Source of the DNA: Pyrus communis
Lineage: Eukaryota; Streptophyta; Magnoliopsida; Rosales; Rosaceae
NCBI RefSeq assembly: GCF_963583255.1
Contig: NC_084804.1
Span: 31,908,953-31,972,952, forward strand
Direction of reading: 5' to 3'
DNA length: 64,000 nt
Part shown: positions 23,501-35,215 of the stretch, piece by piece
Position numbering within the stretch: the first letter of the stretch is position 1
Layout: each line of letters begins with the position of its first letter
The notes under the pieces: model-generated
The model's database searches: none
Seen by the model: only the letters and a program-made list of their open reading frames with translations
Told to the model about the DNA's origin: nothing
Made by a program: the position numbers and the translations under genes

Positions 23501-26500
23501 ACACCCAACAGCCCAGAAGTTAGTGTTTCCAGCTAAAACAGTAACTTTCCCAGATATCCTATCTGACCAAAGAGTTTGCAACCCTCTTGTGCAAGTAATT
23601 TCTGTTTCTTTCATGATAAATGTATTTCCCATGCCAACAATGTCGTTTGCAGCGTGTTCCCGAGGTCGAGCTTCCAAGCAAATCGGTGCATTGCCTTCTC
23701 CTCCTTTCCTATCTAACACCCTAATTGAAAGAGTGGCACATGAAGAACCTGCCGAACTAGAAGACTTCAAATTCCCCGACTGTTCCACAGCTATGCTTTC
23801 ATCTCCACCTGTGGAGGCAGGAACCTTCTCGATAACAAGGCTTTTGGTAATCATAGCTCTAGCAGTTACCCCATGTCCCTCCTTTATTTCCGCGCTTCTG
23901 CCAATTGCTCCCCTAACAGATGTTTCTTTGATGCCACTATCAGCTGCAATTAACCCATTCTCATCATTTTTTCTATCAGAAGGCATAGAAGGGAAGTCAA
24001 GTGCCTGGGTCTGAACCCCAGCAGAAATATTTTCCTGCTGCAGAGGCACCCCAACTGCTTCTGGAATAATCCTCTTTCTACCATCAGGGCGTCTATATTC
24101 CCTCTGCTTCACAGGACTGGAAATTCTGGCAGGCATAGAGACCTTATTTAAGCCATCTGCAGAAGTTTTTGTTGCAACCGTTGCATCGACAGAAGGTTTT
24201 ACAACTGTCTGGTTTTGCTGAACATCCAGAACCACTTTTTTGCTTGGGGCTTGCTTAGCAGATGCTGCTTCAAGCAATAATTGAGCTGGGCTTTCAGCTA
24301 AATTTGCTTGCCGACCCCTAACATCGCCATAACGGTTTCTCTTCAATTCATCCAGTTCAGCATCACTTAAACGGTTGCCAAGTTCTTTAACATCAAAATG
24401 GAAAGTTGCCACTGAACCATCCAAAGAACACGCAAAAAGTGAATAACCATCAGGGCTCCTGTTTCGACGAGAAAAAAAACACATTATATAAAGGAATAAA
24501 CATAAAATGAATAAAAAAGCTAATTAAAATGATATAGAATATGAAAAAGTACTAAATGGTAGATCTTTATAGGAAAACGGAAACCATACCAGGATAAATC
24601 CACAACACTTTGAGTAAAGAAATGCTTTGCTACGAAGAGGGGTCGGGGACTTGCAGTAGTCCATACTGTTATAGTCCGGTCCTGACTCCCAATAGCAATG
24701 ACATTATAAGGTTGTGGTTCTTTGTCTTTTCCACCTGTCTTTGAAGCACCATTAGTCCACCCAACGGGTGCAGCTTTTTCCTGAGCATTGGAAACATTCC
24801 TCCTAAACATTGAATGGTTAAACTTCACTACGATCACAGGGGCATTATGTCCTAAGAAGTCAAATGTAGCAGACCATTCCCCTCTCTCTAGAACAGGGGC
24901 AGAATGCCTTGGTTTCTGGAATCCGTGAGTGGTAGTAATGAAGTGGCCACAAGGGGACCATCCCAACCGCCTGAAAAAGGTAGATCCAAGCTGAAGAAAC
25001 ACAAGCATGTTAGAAAATGATATCTGAACTTGTATAAAGAAACCTCAGTGACACAATTGACATACTGATTTTTGCCAATGGCCGTCTGTCCTGTGCACAA
25101 GACTCCAGTCACTTGTTCGCCAAATAATTACAGTCTTATCATCTGACTGACTTGCTATGAAGGAGCCAATAGGATCCCAAGTAACTCCTTTAACCAGGCT
25201 AGAGTGACCCCTCAGAACAGCAGAGCAAATACCATTGCTCATGTTCCAGATGTGTATAGTGTTATCTAAACTTCCACTGGCCAACATTGAGTCATCTGGA
25301 GACCAATTAAGATCCACCTACTTTAAGCATGGAAAAACAGCACCTCAGTAAGACAATACCCACCAGGAACTATAAAAGGATTCCATAGAAAATTTAAATA
25401 AAACACAACTAAATTATCCATGTTTTTTTCTTTGGTAGGGCAGCTGTAATCATACAACGTAACTTCAAAGACCCAATTCACTAAAGCTCAAGATAATCCC
25501 CGGAAAGCAAGATGACTTTATTTTTTGAGCAAAAGGTGGATCATATTCATGAAGCAAACCATACTCAATTTCAACAAACTATAAGATGAAAGAAATTATT
25601 TAGGTGGTCTGACTCCCAAATAGTAAAAGCAATGTCATTACCACATCTGCAGTATGCCCTCTCAAAGTCATTGCAACTTTCCAATTTTCAAGGTCAGGTG
25701 GCTCTCCACTGCCAAACTCAGTGGTTCCTGAACCAGGCTTTCTCTCATGAATTAGAATCACTTGGTCATCTGATCCTGATGCAACAAACCGACCATGCTT
25801 AGCCCACCTAACGCAATTCACAGAACCAAAGTGATCACGGAGAGTTGCAAGTAGCCTCTGGGCTGATGATTCTTCATCATCCAAATCCCTGCCAAGGGAT
25901 TTCATGTTCCATACCCGCACCTGTAATTAGTAAAGTGGGGAGGAGTAAATCACTTCCATGGTATAACAAATGATATCATGTAAATTTTTGCAACAAATGT
26001 CAACATAAAATAAACATAAACGTGACTATGACCAAACTTGTCTAAAACAAGATGTCCATCGATGACATTATGTTGGTGTTCAAACACCATGTGCAATAAA
26101 GAATTATAAAACATAGTTTTATGAAAAATTTGAATGTATGCACACAATGCCCTCAATATTATTGACGCCACCCTTTCAAGTATTTGGAGTGAGTTGTTTT
26201 TCTAATTTTTCATGGAAAAGTCTTTTCAATGAATTCTAGTACTAGAATATGATAGCACAAATACAATGACATGATTTACTTCAGGTCCAGAACACTATAA
26301 ACAATTAAGGAAATAAAAAACAGGAAGTTTATTTTATATTTGTCTAACTTTATGAAAGAAAAACATATATTGTCGGAAATAGCGTCACGGTCTTAAAGAA
26401 CGCACATAGCATGGACTACAACTAAAGTGGAGATATTACCTTAAAACTATGGTAGACCTTTGCCACACCAGTTTCAGACTTTGAGTAGATGAGTTATGTG

Positions 26501-27309
26501 CCATACATGAGATTCTACCTCGAACTATTAATGTTTTTCATCTATTGCATTTCAATTTCAATTGCAAATAAATAAGAACTAGTCATGTACAGACAGCACA
26601 AGAAGTACTTCAATAACCATTTTTGAAATATGAAAAACTTAGTTAAAAATAATAAAATATATATATAAAAACCCACAAAAGGGTTTCATACTAGTAGACA
26701 AGAAACATAAATGAAAACACTCAAATGAAAAATAAAAAATATTCAATAAATATCTGCTGAAACTTTTACCAACACAAACTGGAAAATGATGCAGCCCTAC
26801 AAACAAGTTATGCTCTAAACCGTTAAAAATTATAATATCCTTAGTTTATGGATTTAAAAGTTAGTCCGCATCCTGCTGCGTAGATTTAGAATGGTGGATT
26901 TATATTTGACTACATGGTTTAATTTGTTTTCATCAAACGTTACGTAACATAAAAAATTAGTTTTATCTATCACTGATTCAGAGGAAACCAAAGTGTGATT
27001 CAAATAATAAAATTAACCACCGTTTTCCTGCGTATTTGAGCTCTGCCCTATTTCAGTTTGTATTTGTTACTAACACAACACAATTCCTAATAAGAACTCA
27101 GACCCCTTCTAAAAACACAATCTAAACGCATCATTAGATATACATTACAACCTAGTTCCTACATTTCCTAAGCAAGAGTAAAAGGAGGAGAGGAATTGAA
27201 CCTTGTGATCACCCCCACCAGTTGCAAGCCTAAGTCCACCAGGTTGGACGTCAATGGAGAAAATTTGCATTCCCTCATGTCTGATCCAACTGGGCTTCTC
27301 TGCAATCAT
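20585..27309 (-). CDS. HIRA: HIRA histone chaperone (H3.3 deposition), complete, 10 coding exons
   Basis: HIRA is the scaffold of the replication-independent nucleosome assembly complex that deposits histone H3.3 with ASF1, UBN and CABIN1. Coding exons (minus): 27309-27202, 25920-25642, 25317-25066, 24990-24590, 24458-23483, 22819-22609, 22429-22189, 22082-21960, 21465-21348, 20977-20585. All introns are GT-AG, phases agree, and the total of 3102 nt gives 1033 aa, close to the Arabidopsis protein. The N-terminal third is a WD40 propeller (for example [20 protein letters not shown] and [20 protein letters not shown]). Residues about 458-483 ([20 protein letters not shown]) form the B domain that binds ASF1. 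The C-terminal HIRA domain is encoded by exons 6-9, followed by a plant-type acidic tail. ATG 27309 ([13 protein letters not shown]) matches the conserved plant start. It should act in the nucleus. No disruption was seen. Confidence 0.96.
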
Positions 27310-28570
27310 CTCTGCTACTTATTTCCAGAACCTAACAAAGCAATACCACCTGATGATCCCAAAATTCAGACTACTGGAGGGAAAAATAAAATAAAAGACA
27401 TATTTCAGTTAACAAACCAAAAATATAAGCCAATAAAACAAAAAAACTACCTCCTTACTTGACATCATATAAAACAGGTATGCAAATTCATGGTTTTTAA
27501 ACCAACATAAGCCCTATAAAGTGCCTCACAAAGGGCCAGCTGAGACAAAGAAACAAGATCTCGCTCAAGCAAGGATTTTAACTTGTTGCCGTGGCATAGC
27601 ACCAAGCCAGAAGGTTATGCAAGATTCAGTGGTTTGGAGCTGGAAAACCCTACATTAATGACATATAATAAGCCAAACATTAGTGTTTGGGCTAGAGAAG
27701 TAAGGATGAGAAAATCAAGGGATAACTGCTCTTGGAAAATTGCAAACCACCATGAATTTTTTGCATCATAGGAAATATTTTTTTGGTCAATTACTTTTTA
27801 TTTGCGTAGGAATAGAAGGGATAGAGTTTTTAACATCATAGTTATTTACTCATATGCTTTCTGATTACAAGAAGATTAAAGAGCACAAAAACACACATCA
27901 TGCAGGATTCAAAATTTGATAACAAAAGAGTATGTTTGTGAAAGGAGGTAACCCTAGAAGATCCCTTCCTACCAATTTCGCCAATCGGCATAGGATTCTA
28001 AACTAAACTGAATCGTGTCACGTGCATGTGGTAACAAGAGGCTTAACAAGAATTGAATTGAAAACAAACTTGAGGAAACCATAGAGAAGCTTAATTAATA
28101 ACAAGGAAATCCTCGGATTTCAATTCCACAGTAAAAAAAAAAAAAAAAAAACTCCCTGTGCTGCAACGTTGAATCTAAATTCAAAGCTGACGAATCGAAG
28201 AACGCCACAAAAGGTCGATCACAGGCCAATAAGTAAAAAATACCCATGAAGCATTGTACCTAGAATCCGCAAGAACCCTAAAAATTAAAATTTCAAACCT
28301 GTTTGGAAACCCTAGCGTGGGAGTTAGGGTCTGGCACCAAAACAAACGAAATGAGGAGCACCATTGAGCACAAATCGATTAAATTACAAAACCATTGAAC
28401 CTTAAGTTTACAGAACTGAACAAATCGCCCAACAAAAAGGAAACGAAAAAACACAGAAAAAAAACAAACACAGAAAAAAAACAAAGGCGCATAAAAAATA
28501 AATAAAATAAGGAAGATTGAGAGGATTTGAAACCCTAGAATCGAAGGTTTTGAAGAGATTGCTTGCATAC

Positions 28571-28700
28571 CTTTGTGTGGCAGAAGAGGCTGGAGATTTG
28601 AGAGAGATTGGGAGATTTGAGAGATTCTGAGAGACTGTTGTGAGAGTGAGGTCCTTTCTTTCTCTTAAACGGGTGTTTCTGGTATTTAAACAACGTTTTC
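28571..28700 (-). other. HIRA: Probable 5'UTR exon of HIRA
   Basis: On the minus strand the sequence CACAAAG followed by GTATGC at 28571/28570 is a good splice donor. An acceptor could lie just upstream of the HIRA ATG (TTAG or GCAG within 30 bp of 27309). A 5'UTR intron of about 1.25 kb is therefore likely. The transcription start is a guess; the upper limit given is approximate. Confidence 0.4.
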
Positions 28701-28881
28701 AATTTCCATCCAAAATTTCGGGAACGGGATCCCCTACAATTTTGAAATTCAGAACTTTCGGAATCGAAATAATATTGGAAGTTGTGAACATAATTCAAAA
28801 GTTTATATATGTTACAAGTGTTTTAATATTCTTAAACTTTTTGGCACATGTGATTTTCTGCTCTTGTTGATAATTAGTATA

Positions 28882-29385
28882 GGATGAAGTGTCGATTTAG
28901 TTATTGAACTATCATTTCAACGAAAATAAGATTCCAAATTAGTTTTTTTTCAGTCAAATAAGTTCCTAAATTCATTAAAAATTGTTAATTTCATCTTGAC
29001 TCTTATATTCAAAATTATTTTATCCAATTTTTTGTCAATCTAAGTCACTAGACACAATTTGGAGTGTAATACCGCTCTTTTCTCGCCTATAAATCCTTAA
29101 TATTTCATATAGGTTGCGAATCTAACGTTTAATTTATCCTCCTAGGTTAACTCCACACACTATTTTTAATGTAAAATCCCTAATCTACTCTTTGATGTGT
29201 ATCGCATGCAAATAACGTGACTTAAATTTGCGGAAAATTGAGTATAATAGCTTTGAAAATAATATTATGGATGTAATTGGCGGATTTTTATAATTCAATG
29301 ACTGATTTTTCTGAAGAAAAAAAATAGTTTAAGGATCTAATTTTCACTCAGATGATAATTTAGGGACTAAATTGGCAGTTCACTC
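28882..29385. mobile_element. Mutator-type MITE, about 504 bp
   Basis: The two ends form a long imperfect inverted repeat of about 60-100 bp: the left end starts GGATGAAGTGTCGATTTAG and the right end, reverse-complemented, GAGTGAACTGCCAATTTAG. Flanks share a 9-bp near-duplication, ATTAGTATA (28873-28881) and TTTAGTATA (29386-29394), with 8 of 9 matching. It has no ORF. It lies just upstream of HIRA and could influence its promoter. Confidence 0.7.
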
Positions 29386-29394
29386 TTTAGTATA

Positions 29395-30140
29395 TGTTAT
29401 GCAAATTCATTTTGAGGCATATTAGTGTGCGTTTTACTACTGTCTGTTAAAATCGTAATTTACTACATTTAATTTTTTTCATCTCACTTTTATACTTAGA
29501 TTTTGATTTTTTCGCCACTTTGATATTTTGTTAACTTAACCATTAACTTTGCTCTGTTAACTAATGACTTGTAAAATTTTAACCCACTAATTCATGTTAG
29601 GTGAGCTCACAAGCATGTATGATTATATCACACAATATGCATGTTGTATATAATAAAATGGCCATGTGGATAATAACAATATTGACTACAAGCATTGCTT
29701 ATGATGGTTTAGTATATTTATAACATGCAACTTTGCGCATGGTCATTCACTATTATTTTACAATAGGCGAAATTTATTTGTGGTAAAAAAATTAATTTGT
29801 ACTTTTTATAAAGTGCTCGTAAGGGCCGTGGTAAAATTGTCTTGGTAGATGAGTTGTTGTCTTGTAGTTCATTCTCAAGTGTTGGTAATACTCACCACTT
29901 TATTTATCATCGTTAAATGAGTTTAAATTTTGAGATGTATGTTTATTCACTACACAGATCTCAAAGTTTAAATTCAAACAGTTGTGATAAATAAAGTAAT
30001 AAGTATCACATTCACTTAAGAATGGTGAGCAAAAATATTCTCATCCTAATAGTTTAGGTCAATTGTGCCTTATCTTAAGGATTAAGGGTATGCATTAATT
30101 TGAGCTTAAAATTTCCGCACTTATTACAATATGAAAACCA
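29395..30140. other. AT-rich intergenic DNA, nothing recognised
   Basis: No ORF, terminal repeat or tandem array stands out in this stretch. Confidence 0.5.
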
Positions 30141-31090
30141 AAAAGTGAATTTTTTTTTCTTTTTTCTTTTATCACGAAGATAACTTTCATTACATTAAAA
30201 ACTAGTACATGCCCAAAAAGAACCGGGTAGACAACTACAAAGAAAGTAAAAGGCTCAAGCAAAATGAGAGCGACAACCTCAAGAAACAACAAGAGGCCCA
30301 CATCAGCTTAGGCTCGAAGGTTGCAAAAACAAACAATAAAAACCCTACTCTCAAGCAACAAAGACCACATCGTCGTCGTTGTCATATCCTCGGAGAAAGC
30401 CAAACTTAGAATTGAGAAAATAGACACTAGATCCAAGTTCCCTTCACGAACTCCTACAAATATATACAAACAAAGTAACATATGGATAGAGAGTGAGGTT
30501 AAGGGGTATGTAAAATAACCAACACTCGCCCTCGATGGGGATCCAACATAACAATTGAAGGAAGGGGGAAGTAAGGGAGGAAAGTGGATCTGATATCAAA
30601 TATCTAATCGGAGCCCGTTAATCTAGGGACATGGTGGGATGATGATGAAGTATCACAACTAGGGAGAGGGGAGGACAGAAAAATAAAAGATATAAAGCAG
30701 TAAAAGCAGGTGAGGGGCATGAAGCTAAGGATAGTTGAGACTCAGCTAAAGGAAACTGAGATTAAACTCAAGGGAGAACCGAGAATTAAAAAATGAAGGC
30801 AGAAAACTGGAAAAGGCGAAGGAAGATGAGGAAGAAAGCTGAAAGGGGAAAAGAAACAAAGGAGATGAAAGGAGAGGAAAAGAGAAAGGGCAAAGGAGAG
30901 AGAAATTGAGAAAAACTCAGGAGAAAACAGAGAAGAGAAAGGATAAAAGAAAATAAGGAAGGAAGGAAGGAATGAGGGGTGGATGCCTTCGGCACCTAAG
31001 CCAAAGGCTAGGGCCAGCGGCAAAAGTTACTGGGATTGTGGTTCACTAAGAGAGTTATAGAGAGAAAATGGGAGACTTTTTAGAGAGGTG
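30140..31090 (-). mobile_element. Retroposon-like purine/pyrimidine-biased sequence with A-rich tail (LINE-type relic?)
   Basis: Read on the minus strand, a pyrimidine-rich 5' part (about 31080-30650) is followed by GTAGTTGTCTACCCGG and TTTTAATGTAATGAAAG and then an A-rich end (30150-30175), as in the 3' end of a plant LINE or other retroposon. No reverse transcriptase frame is present and no target duplication was identified. ORFs in the purine tract are low complexity. Confidence 0.35.
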
Positions 31091-31284
31091 GATTTTTTTT
31101 TTTTTTATGTTGGCTGTATGAGGTCGTGGTTGCCTTGTGTCACAATGTTATGTGGTTATTAAGTGTAAGCTTTAGGGCTTTGTTGTGAAAATAAGTGCAA
31201 GCTTTAGGGCTTTCTTGCATTATGAGGTCACCAGTTTGAGGCTTGTTTGAACTTCTTAAAGAAAAGAAATAAGAATTGGTGCCA

Positions 31285-31449
31285 CATAGTACTATGGTGT
31301 AGTGGTATTTCTCTCCATTTGTAAGTGTGAGATCTTAGGTTCAATTTTCTACAAAGGCAAATTTGAGCCAAATTATTGTTAGTCATTGCGAGGCCTTAGC
31401 CCATTCCTCCACCCCATTGGTGTAGGTAATATCGTCTATTAAAAAAAAA
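31285..31449 (+). mobile_element. tRNA-derived SINE
   Basis: Box A-like TGGTGTAGTGG (31295-31305) and box B-like GGTTCAATTTTC (31338-31349) are spaced as in tRNA-derived SINEs. They are followed by a short body (GAGCCAAATTATTG... CATTGCGAGGCCTTAGCCC) and an A-run at about 31441-31449. A truncated sister copy lies at 32195-32299. Confidence 0.65.
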
Positions 31450-31753
31450 TCAGTGACTTAGAAACAAATAATTATGAAATTTTTAATTTTTTTTTATGGA
31501 ATATACATATCAATATTCATGGATTTTCAAAGCCTGTTTAAATGCTTCAATCCTTCATTCATATTTCGTCCAAGCTCTCATTGTATTTGTCTTTCTTCTT
31601 TCTTTGTTGTACATATGTTTGAGGCTTTTTTGCATTATGAGGTCATCGGTTTGAGGCTTGTTGGAACTCTTTTTTTTTTTATTTATAATTTTTATCTTTC
31701 CTGATGTATTTTTTATCATACGTTAAGATTTAAGGTGAGAATCTTAATATTTT

Positions 31754-31911
31754 GGGTAATGTTAGGTAGACTAAATTTGCAAACTAAATGATGTTTTACC
31801 ACTAAGAAATAAGCACATTAATCAATATTTAAGTAATAATCAAATCATCAGCTTATATGTCATTTAGTTTACAAAATTCAATTTACAAGTTTAATTTATC
31901 TAACATTACCC
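31754..31911. mobile_element. MITE, 158 bp, long TIRs
   Basis: The left end GGGTAATGTTAGGTAGACTA and the reverse complement of the right end GGGTAATGTTAGATAAATTA form an inverted repeat of about 40 bp or more, with CAAACTAAATGA-type segments on both arms. The target duplication is not clear because the flanks are T-rich. Superfamily not assigned. Confidence 0.7.
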
Positions 31912-31991
31912 TGTTTTTTTTTTTTCCAACAAAGAAATGAATTTACTTCATATATGGTCATGGTCTAATATCAAAATAAAAATAATTCACT

Positions 31992-32217
31992 TCTAATAAA
32001 AGCGTTTTCAACCGCAATCATTCATGAGTGTTTGACCATGTTTAACATTTTAGCTGTTTTAAAAGGAATTTCAAACAAGCTCCTTAGTACTGGTTTAGTG
32101 ATATTCTAATAAAAGCGCTTTCAACCGAAATCACTCATGAGTGTCTAAACTATGTTTAACATTTTAGCTGTTTTAAAAGAAATTTCAAACAAGCTACTTA
32201 GTACTGGTTTAGTGGTA
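31992..32217 (+). repeat. Tandem duplication of about 112 bp
   Basis: Two copies start with TTCTAATAAAAGCG (about 31994 and 32105) and run through AACATTTTAGCTGTTTTAAA and TTAGTACTGGTTTAGTG. The copies differ by a few substitutions. The shared end is the box A region of a SINE, so part of the duplication contains SINE sequence. Confidence 0.75.
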
Positions 32218-32299
32218 TTTATGTTCAATTGTAAATGAGGAGTCTTACGTTCAATTCTTACTAAAGACGAATTTGAACTATATTATTGCTACTCATTGT
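32195..32299 (+). mobile_element. Truncated SINE interrupted by a copia LTR
   Basis: Box A-like TGGTTTAGTGG (32205-32215) and box B-like CGTTCAATTC (near 32248) match the SINE at 31285. The copy ends at TACTCATTGT where the LTR at 32300 begins, so the LTR was probably inserted into this SINE. Confidence 0.5.
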
Positions 32300-32787
32300 T
32301 GTTGGAAGGAAATTCATAATCAACTGAAAACACTTATCTGTATTAGAACCTCCGTTGAGCAATCTTCTGAATGTATGCATCTCCCCTTGTATTGTTACAA
32401 CTCTATAGCATAAACAAATGATCATCTACTCTCTTTCACTCACCTTATCACAACTCTATTCAATGGGGCTGGAAGGGTTATTTGTGTGTGTAGAGTGTGA
32501 GAGCAGGGACCTTGTTATATAGTAAAAGAGGTGGAATCCGAGTAGGAAACTTCCCATCATGTAATTCTACTCGAACAAGACTTTTATCACCTAAACTTTA
32601 GTATTCATATATGATTTGGTTTACTAATCGTATCAGGATTACTTTAGCTATAAAATCCTAATAATACACTCTTTATTAGCATACAAGTATTATTGAAATC
32701 AATCTCTGCAATCCTTAATCTATATGAGATGTTACATACAAGTGTGTAACTCTGATATAGCCTTATGTTCTCCTGCTAGAGTCAACA
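32300..32787 (-). mobile_element. Copia-type LTR relic, copy 1
   Basis: It starts TGTTGGAAGG on the plus strand and is collinear with the LTR at 50472-50925, including CTCTTTCACTC, GTGTGTAGAGTGTGAGAG, GTTATATAGTA and CGTATCAGGATTACTTTAGC. No primer-binding site or internal domain adjoins it, so it is probably a solo LTR. The right end is less certain (about 32760-32787). Confidence 0.65.
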
Positions 32788-34228
32788 CTTGTATACAAAA
32801 GACTCAAAATCGAATATTAAAAATTTCCCTTAATGGCCATGAGATCAAAACAATAAAATCCATGATAAACAAACTTCTGTTATGAGCTGATATCCATAAA
32901 GAACAAGAAGGAATGACATTTTACAAATTAAACATTATCCCCAAGATTACTGTCATGAAATTAACAAACACATGAAGCTACAACAAGATATGAATGAATC
33001 AATGTATAATATTAGTCTTATAAGTGCAATCTGTATATCACTAAGTATTTGGTCACCTTAACGACTGAAACCACAGCCAAACTGTAATACTTCTAAAGAA
33101 GCCTTTATAATTGCATATCTGCCAAAACACTCAAAAAAGTTGCTGCAATTATAAACTGACATGACTAAAAGTTGAGAAACTGGGAAATTTTCCATACAAC
33201 TTAACACAACAACAATCTTTAATAGTTATGATAGACTGTAAAATCCTTATTACATTAAAAACTAAAAAATGAATCAAAAGCCCAATGGCTCCCACTGGTT
33301 TCGTAGATTCAAAATCAATTTATAACTCAATTATACACGTGCTTCCTGAAAACTCATATAGCCTTAATTTATGTAAACAAACAAGGACTTCACATGAGCT
33401 TAATTAGAAATACTTTAAGCGAACCAGATTATTCCTTAAGATTTTGAAAAGCCAATAAGACATAATGTCCAAATGATAAATTGAATTCAAATTAATGCTC
33501 CTGCTAATTTACTAGATCAATAATGAATATATAACTTGCAACATGTTTCCGGAAGGATTCCTTTTTAAGAGCAATATGAATTGTATCAACTTAATATGAA
33601 TGACCTTAATTAAATGCACATTTATCCATTCCAAACTGTACCAATACACATTCATCTATAAAATTAATATGCATGAACTGAAACACTGAGGTTTGATAAA
33701 ATCATTATAGCCATTTAAACCAAAGTAATATGCATAGATAGACATTAAGTACTATTATCCTTATTGGCATGGCTTAATTTTTCCCAAGTATGAAACTGAA
33801 TCTTATCACAAGGGATTAGGCAACACAAAAGAATTGATCATCCAAAACTTAAAATTTGAGAAAACAAACTGAAATAAATTTGGTAAAAGACTTCTTCAAT
33901 ATCTATGTTTACAATTGAATCATTAGAAGAAGATAAGCATGTGTCAATAACCTTAAGCTCATTCCTAATGTTTGTACAAAGAAACAAAGAACTGAAGACA
34001 GAAAAAAAAAAATTAGAATATCAGAGCTCCTTTTCTCTTAGTAAGACCTTGGTATTAATCAAGTTCCATGTCTATACTTTAGATGAGTTAGACAAAGTTA
34101 ATTCAAAGTTTGTAAACTATTTACTTTGGAAAAAAAAAAAACATTTTAGATGAAAACTTACTATAAAATTTTAAGTAAAACTTCAATGTAACAAAAATGT
34201 GATGTGAGTTTGATCCTCAAAACTTTAT
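32788..34228. other. AT-rich intergenic DNA, nothing recognised
   Basis: The only ORF of note (33905-34153, plus) is AT-rich and has no recognisable motif. No terminal repeats stand out. Confidence 0.5.
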
Positions 34229-35215
34229 GAGCTTGGTCTTTGTCACATCCCGCCCCGGGGCGGATCACTTCCCAGGCCGGCTCCACCACCGTAGCACGAT
34301 ATTGTCCGCTTTGGGCTTACCATTCCCTCACGGTCTTGTTTTTTTGGGAACTCACGAGCAATTTCTCAGTGGGTCACCCATCATGGGATTGCTCTAGCCT
34401 CCTTCTCGCTTAACTTCGGAGTTCCTACGGAACCCGAAGCCAGTGAGCTCCCAAAAGGCCTCATGCTAGGTAGGGATGGGAATATACATATAAGGATCGC
34501 TCTCTTGGGCGATGTGGGATATCACAATCCACCCCCCTTAGGGGCCCGACGTCCTTGTCGGCACACCACAACCAGGGTTAGGCTCTGATACCAAATTGTC
34601 ACATCCCGGCCCGGGGCGAATCACTTCCCGGGCCCGCTCCACCACAGTAGCACGATATTGTCTGCTTTGGGCTTACCATTCCCTCACGGTTTTGTTTTTT
34701 TGGGAACTCACGAGTAACTTCCCAGTGGGTCACCTATCATGGGATTGCTCTAGCCCCCTTCTCGCTTAACTTCGGAGTTCCTATGGAACCCGAAGCCAGT
34801 GAGCTCCCAAAAGGCCTCATGCTAGGTAGGGATGGGAATATACATATAAGGATCACTCTCCTGGGCGATGTGGGATATCACAGTCTTACTGGATGAGGCA
34901 ATTAGTGAGTGTAAAGCTCACATTCTGTTAGCAAGATTCAATGAATCAATTGTAATTACTCCACAATTCTCTAGATTAAGTTATGTTTCCTTAAATTATA
35001 TGGGGAAATGAATCAATTGTAATTAATAGTTTTATCAAATGTATGAGCTTGGTCTTACTAGATGAGGTAATTAGTGAGTCTGAAGCTCACATTATGTTAG
35101 CAAGATTCAATGAATCAATTGTAATTACTCCACTATTCTCTAGATTAAGTTATGCTTCCGTAAATTATATAGGGAAATGAATCAACTGTAATTAATAGTT
35201 TCATCAAATGTATTC
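34229..35215 (+). repeat. Tandem duplication of about 165 bp, first copy interrupted by Cassandra
   Basis: GAGCTTGGTCTT precedes the Cassandra element at 34229-34240; after it, ACTGGATGAGGCAATTAGTG... runs to about 35041. A second copy starts with GAGCTTGGTCTTACTAGATG at about 35045 and runs to about 35215. The copies share long blocks (for example AGCAAGATTCAATGAATCAA). Cassandra therefore inserted after, or into one unit of, the duplication. Confidence 0.8.
34241..34882 (-). mobile_element. Cassandra TRIM element (5S-like LTRs), minus strand
   Basis: Two 286-bp LTRs (34241-34526 and 34597-34882) differ at about 15 positions by eye and flank a 70-bp interior. Read on the minus strand, the interior carries a primer-binding site TGGTATCAGAGCC (plus 34581-34593, initiator Met tRNA type) and a purine tract AAGGGGGGTGGAT next to the 3' LTR. 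Each LTR contains a 5S-rRNA-like segment with AACTTCGGAGTTCC and GGGTCACCCATCATGG in reverse orientation (about 34348-34448 in the first). This is the hallmark of Cassandra. The TSD is GTCTT (34236-34240 and 34883-34887). No protein is encoded. Confidence 0.93.

Noticed and set aside
23379..24014. 211-aa plus-strand ORF
   Set aside because: It is the shadow of HIRA coding exon 5 on the opposite strand.
30742..31023. 93-aa minus-strand ORF rich in Phe, Leu and Ser
   Set aside because: It is the translation of a pyrimidine-biased retroposon-like tract; low complexity.
34348..34448. 5S rRNA gene (two 5S-like blocks at 34.3-34.8 kb, two more at 62.4-62.9 kb)
   Set aside because: Each block lies inside paired LTRs with a Met-tRNA primer-binding site and purine tract, so they are Cassandra TRIM LTRs and not rRNA genes.
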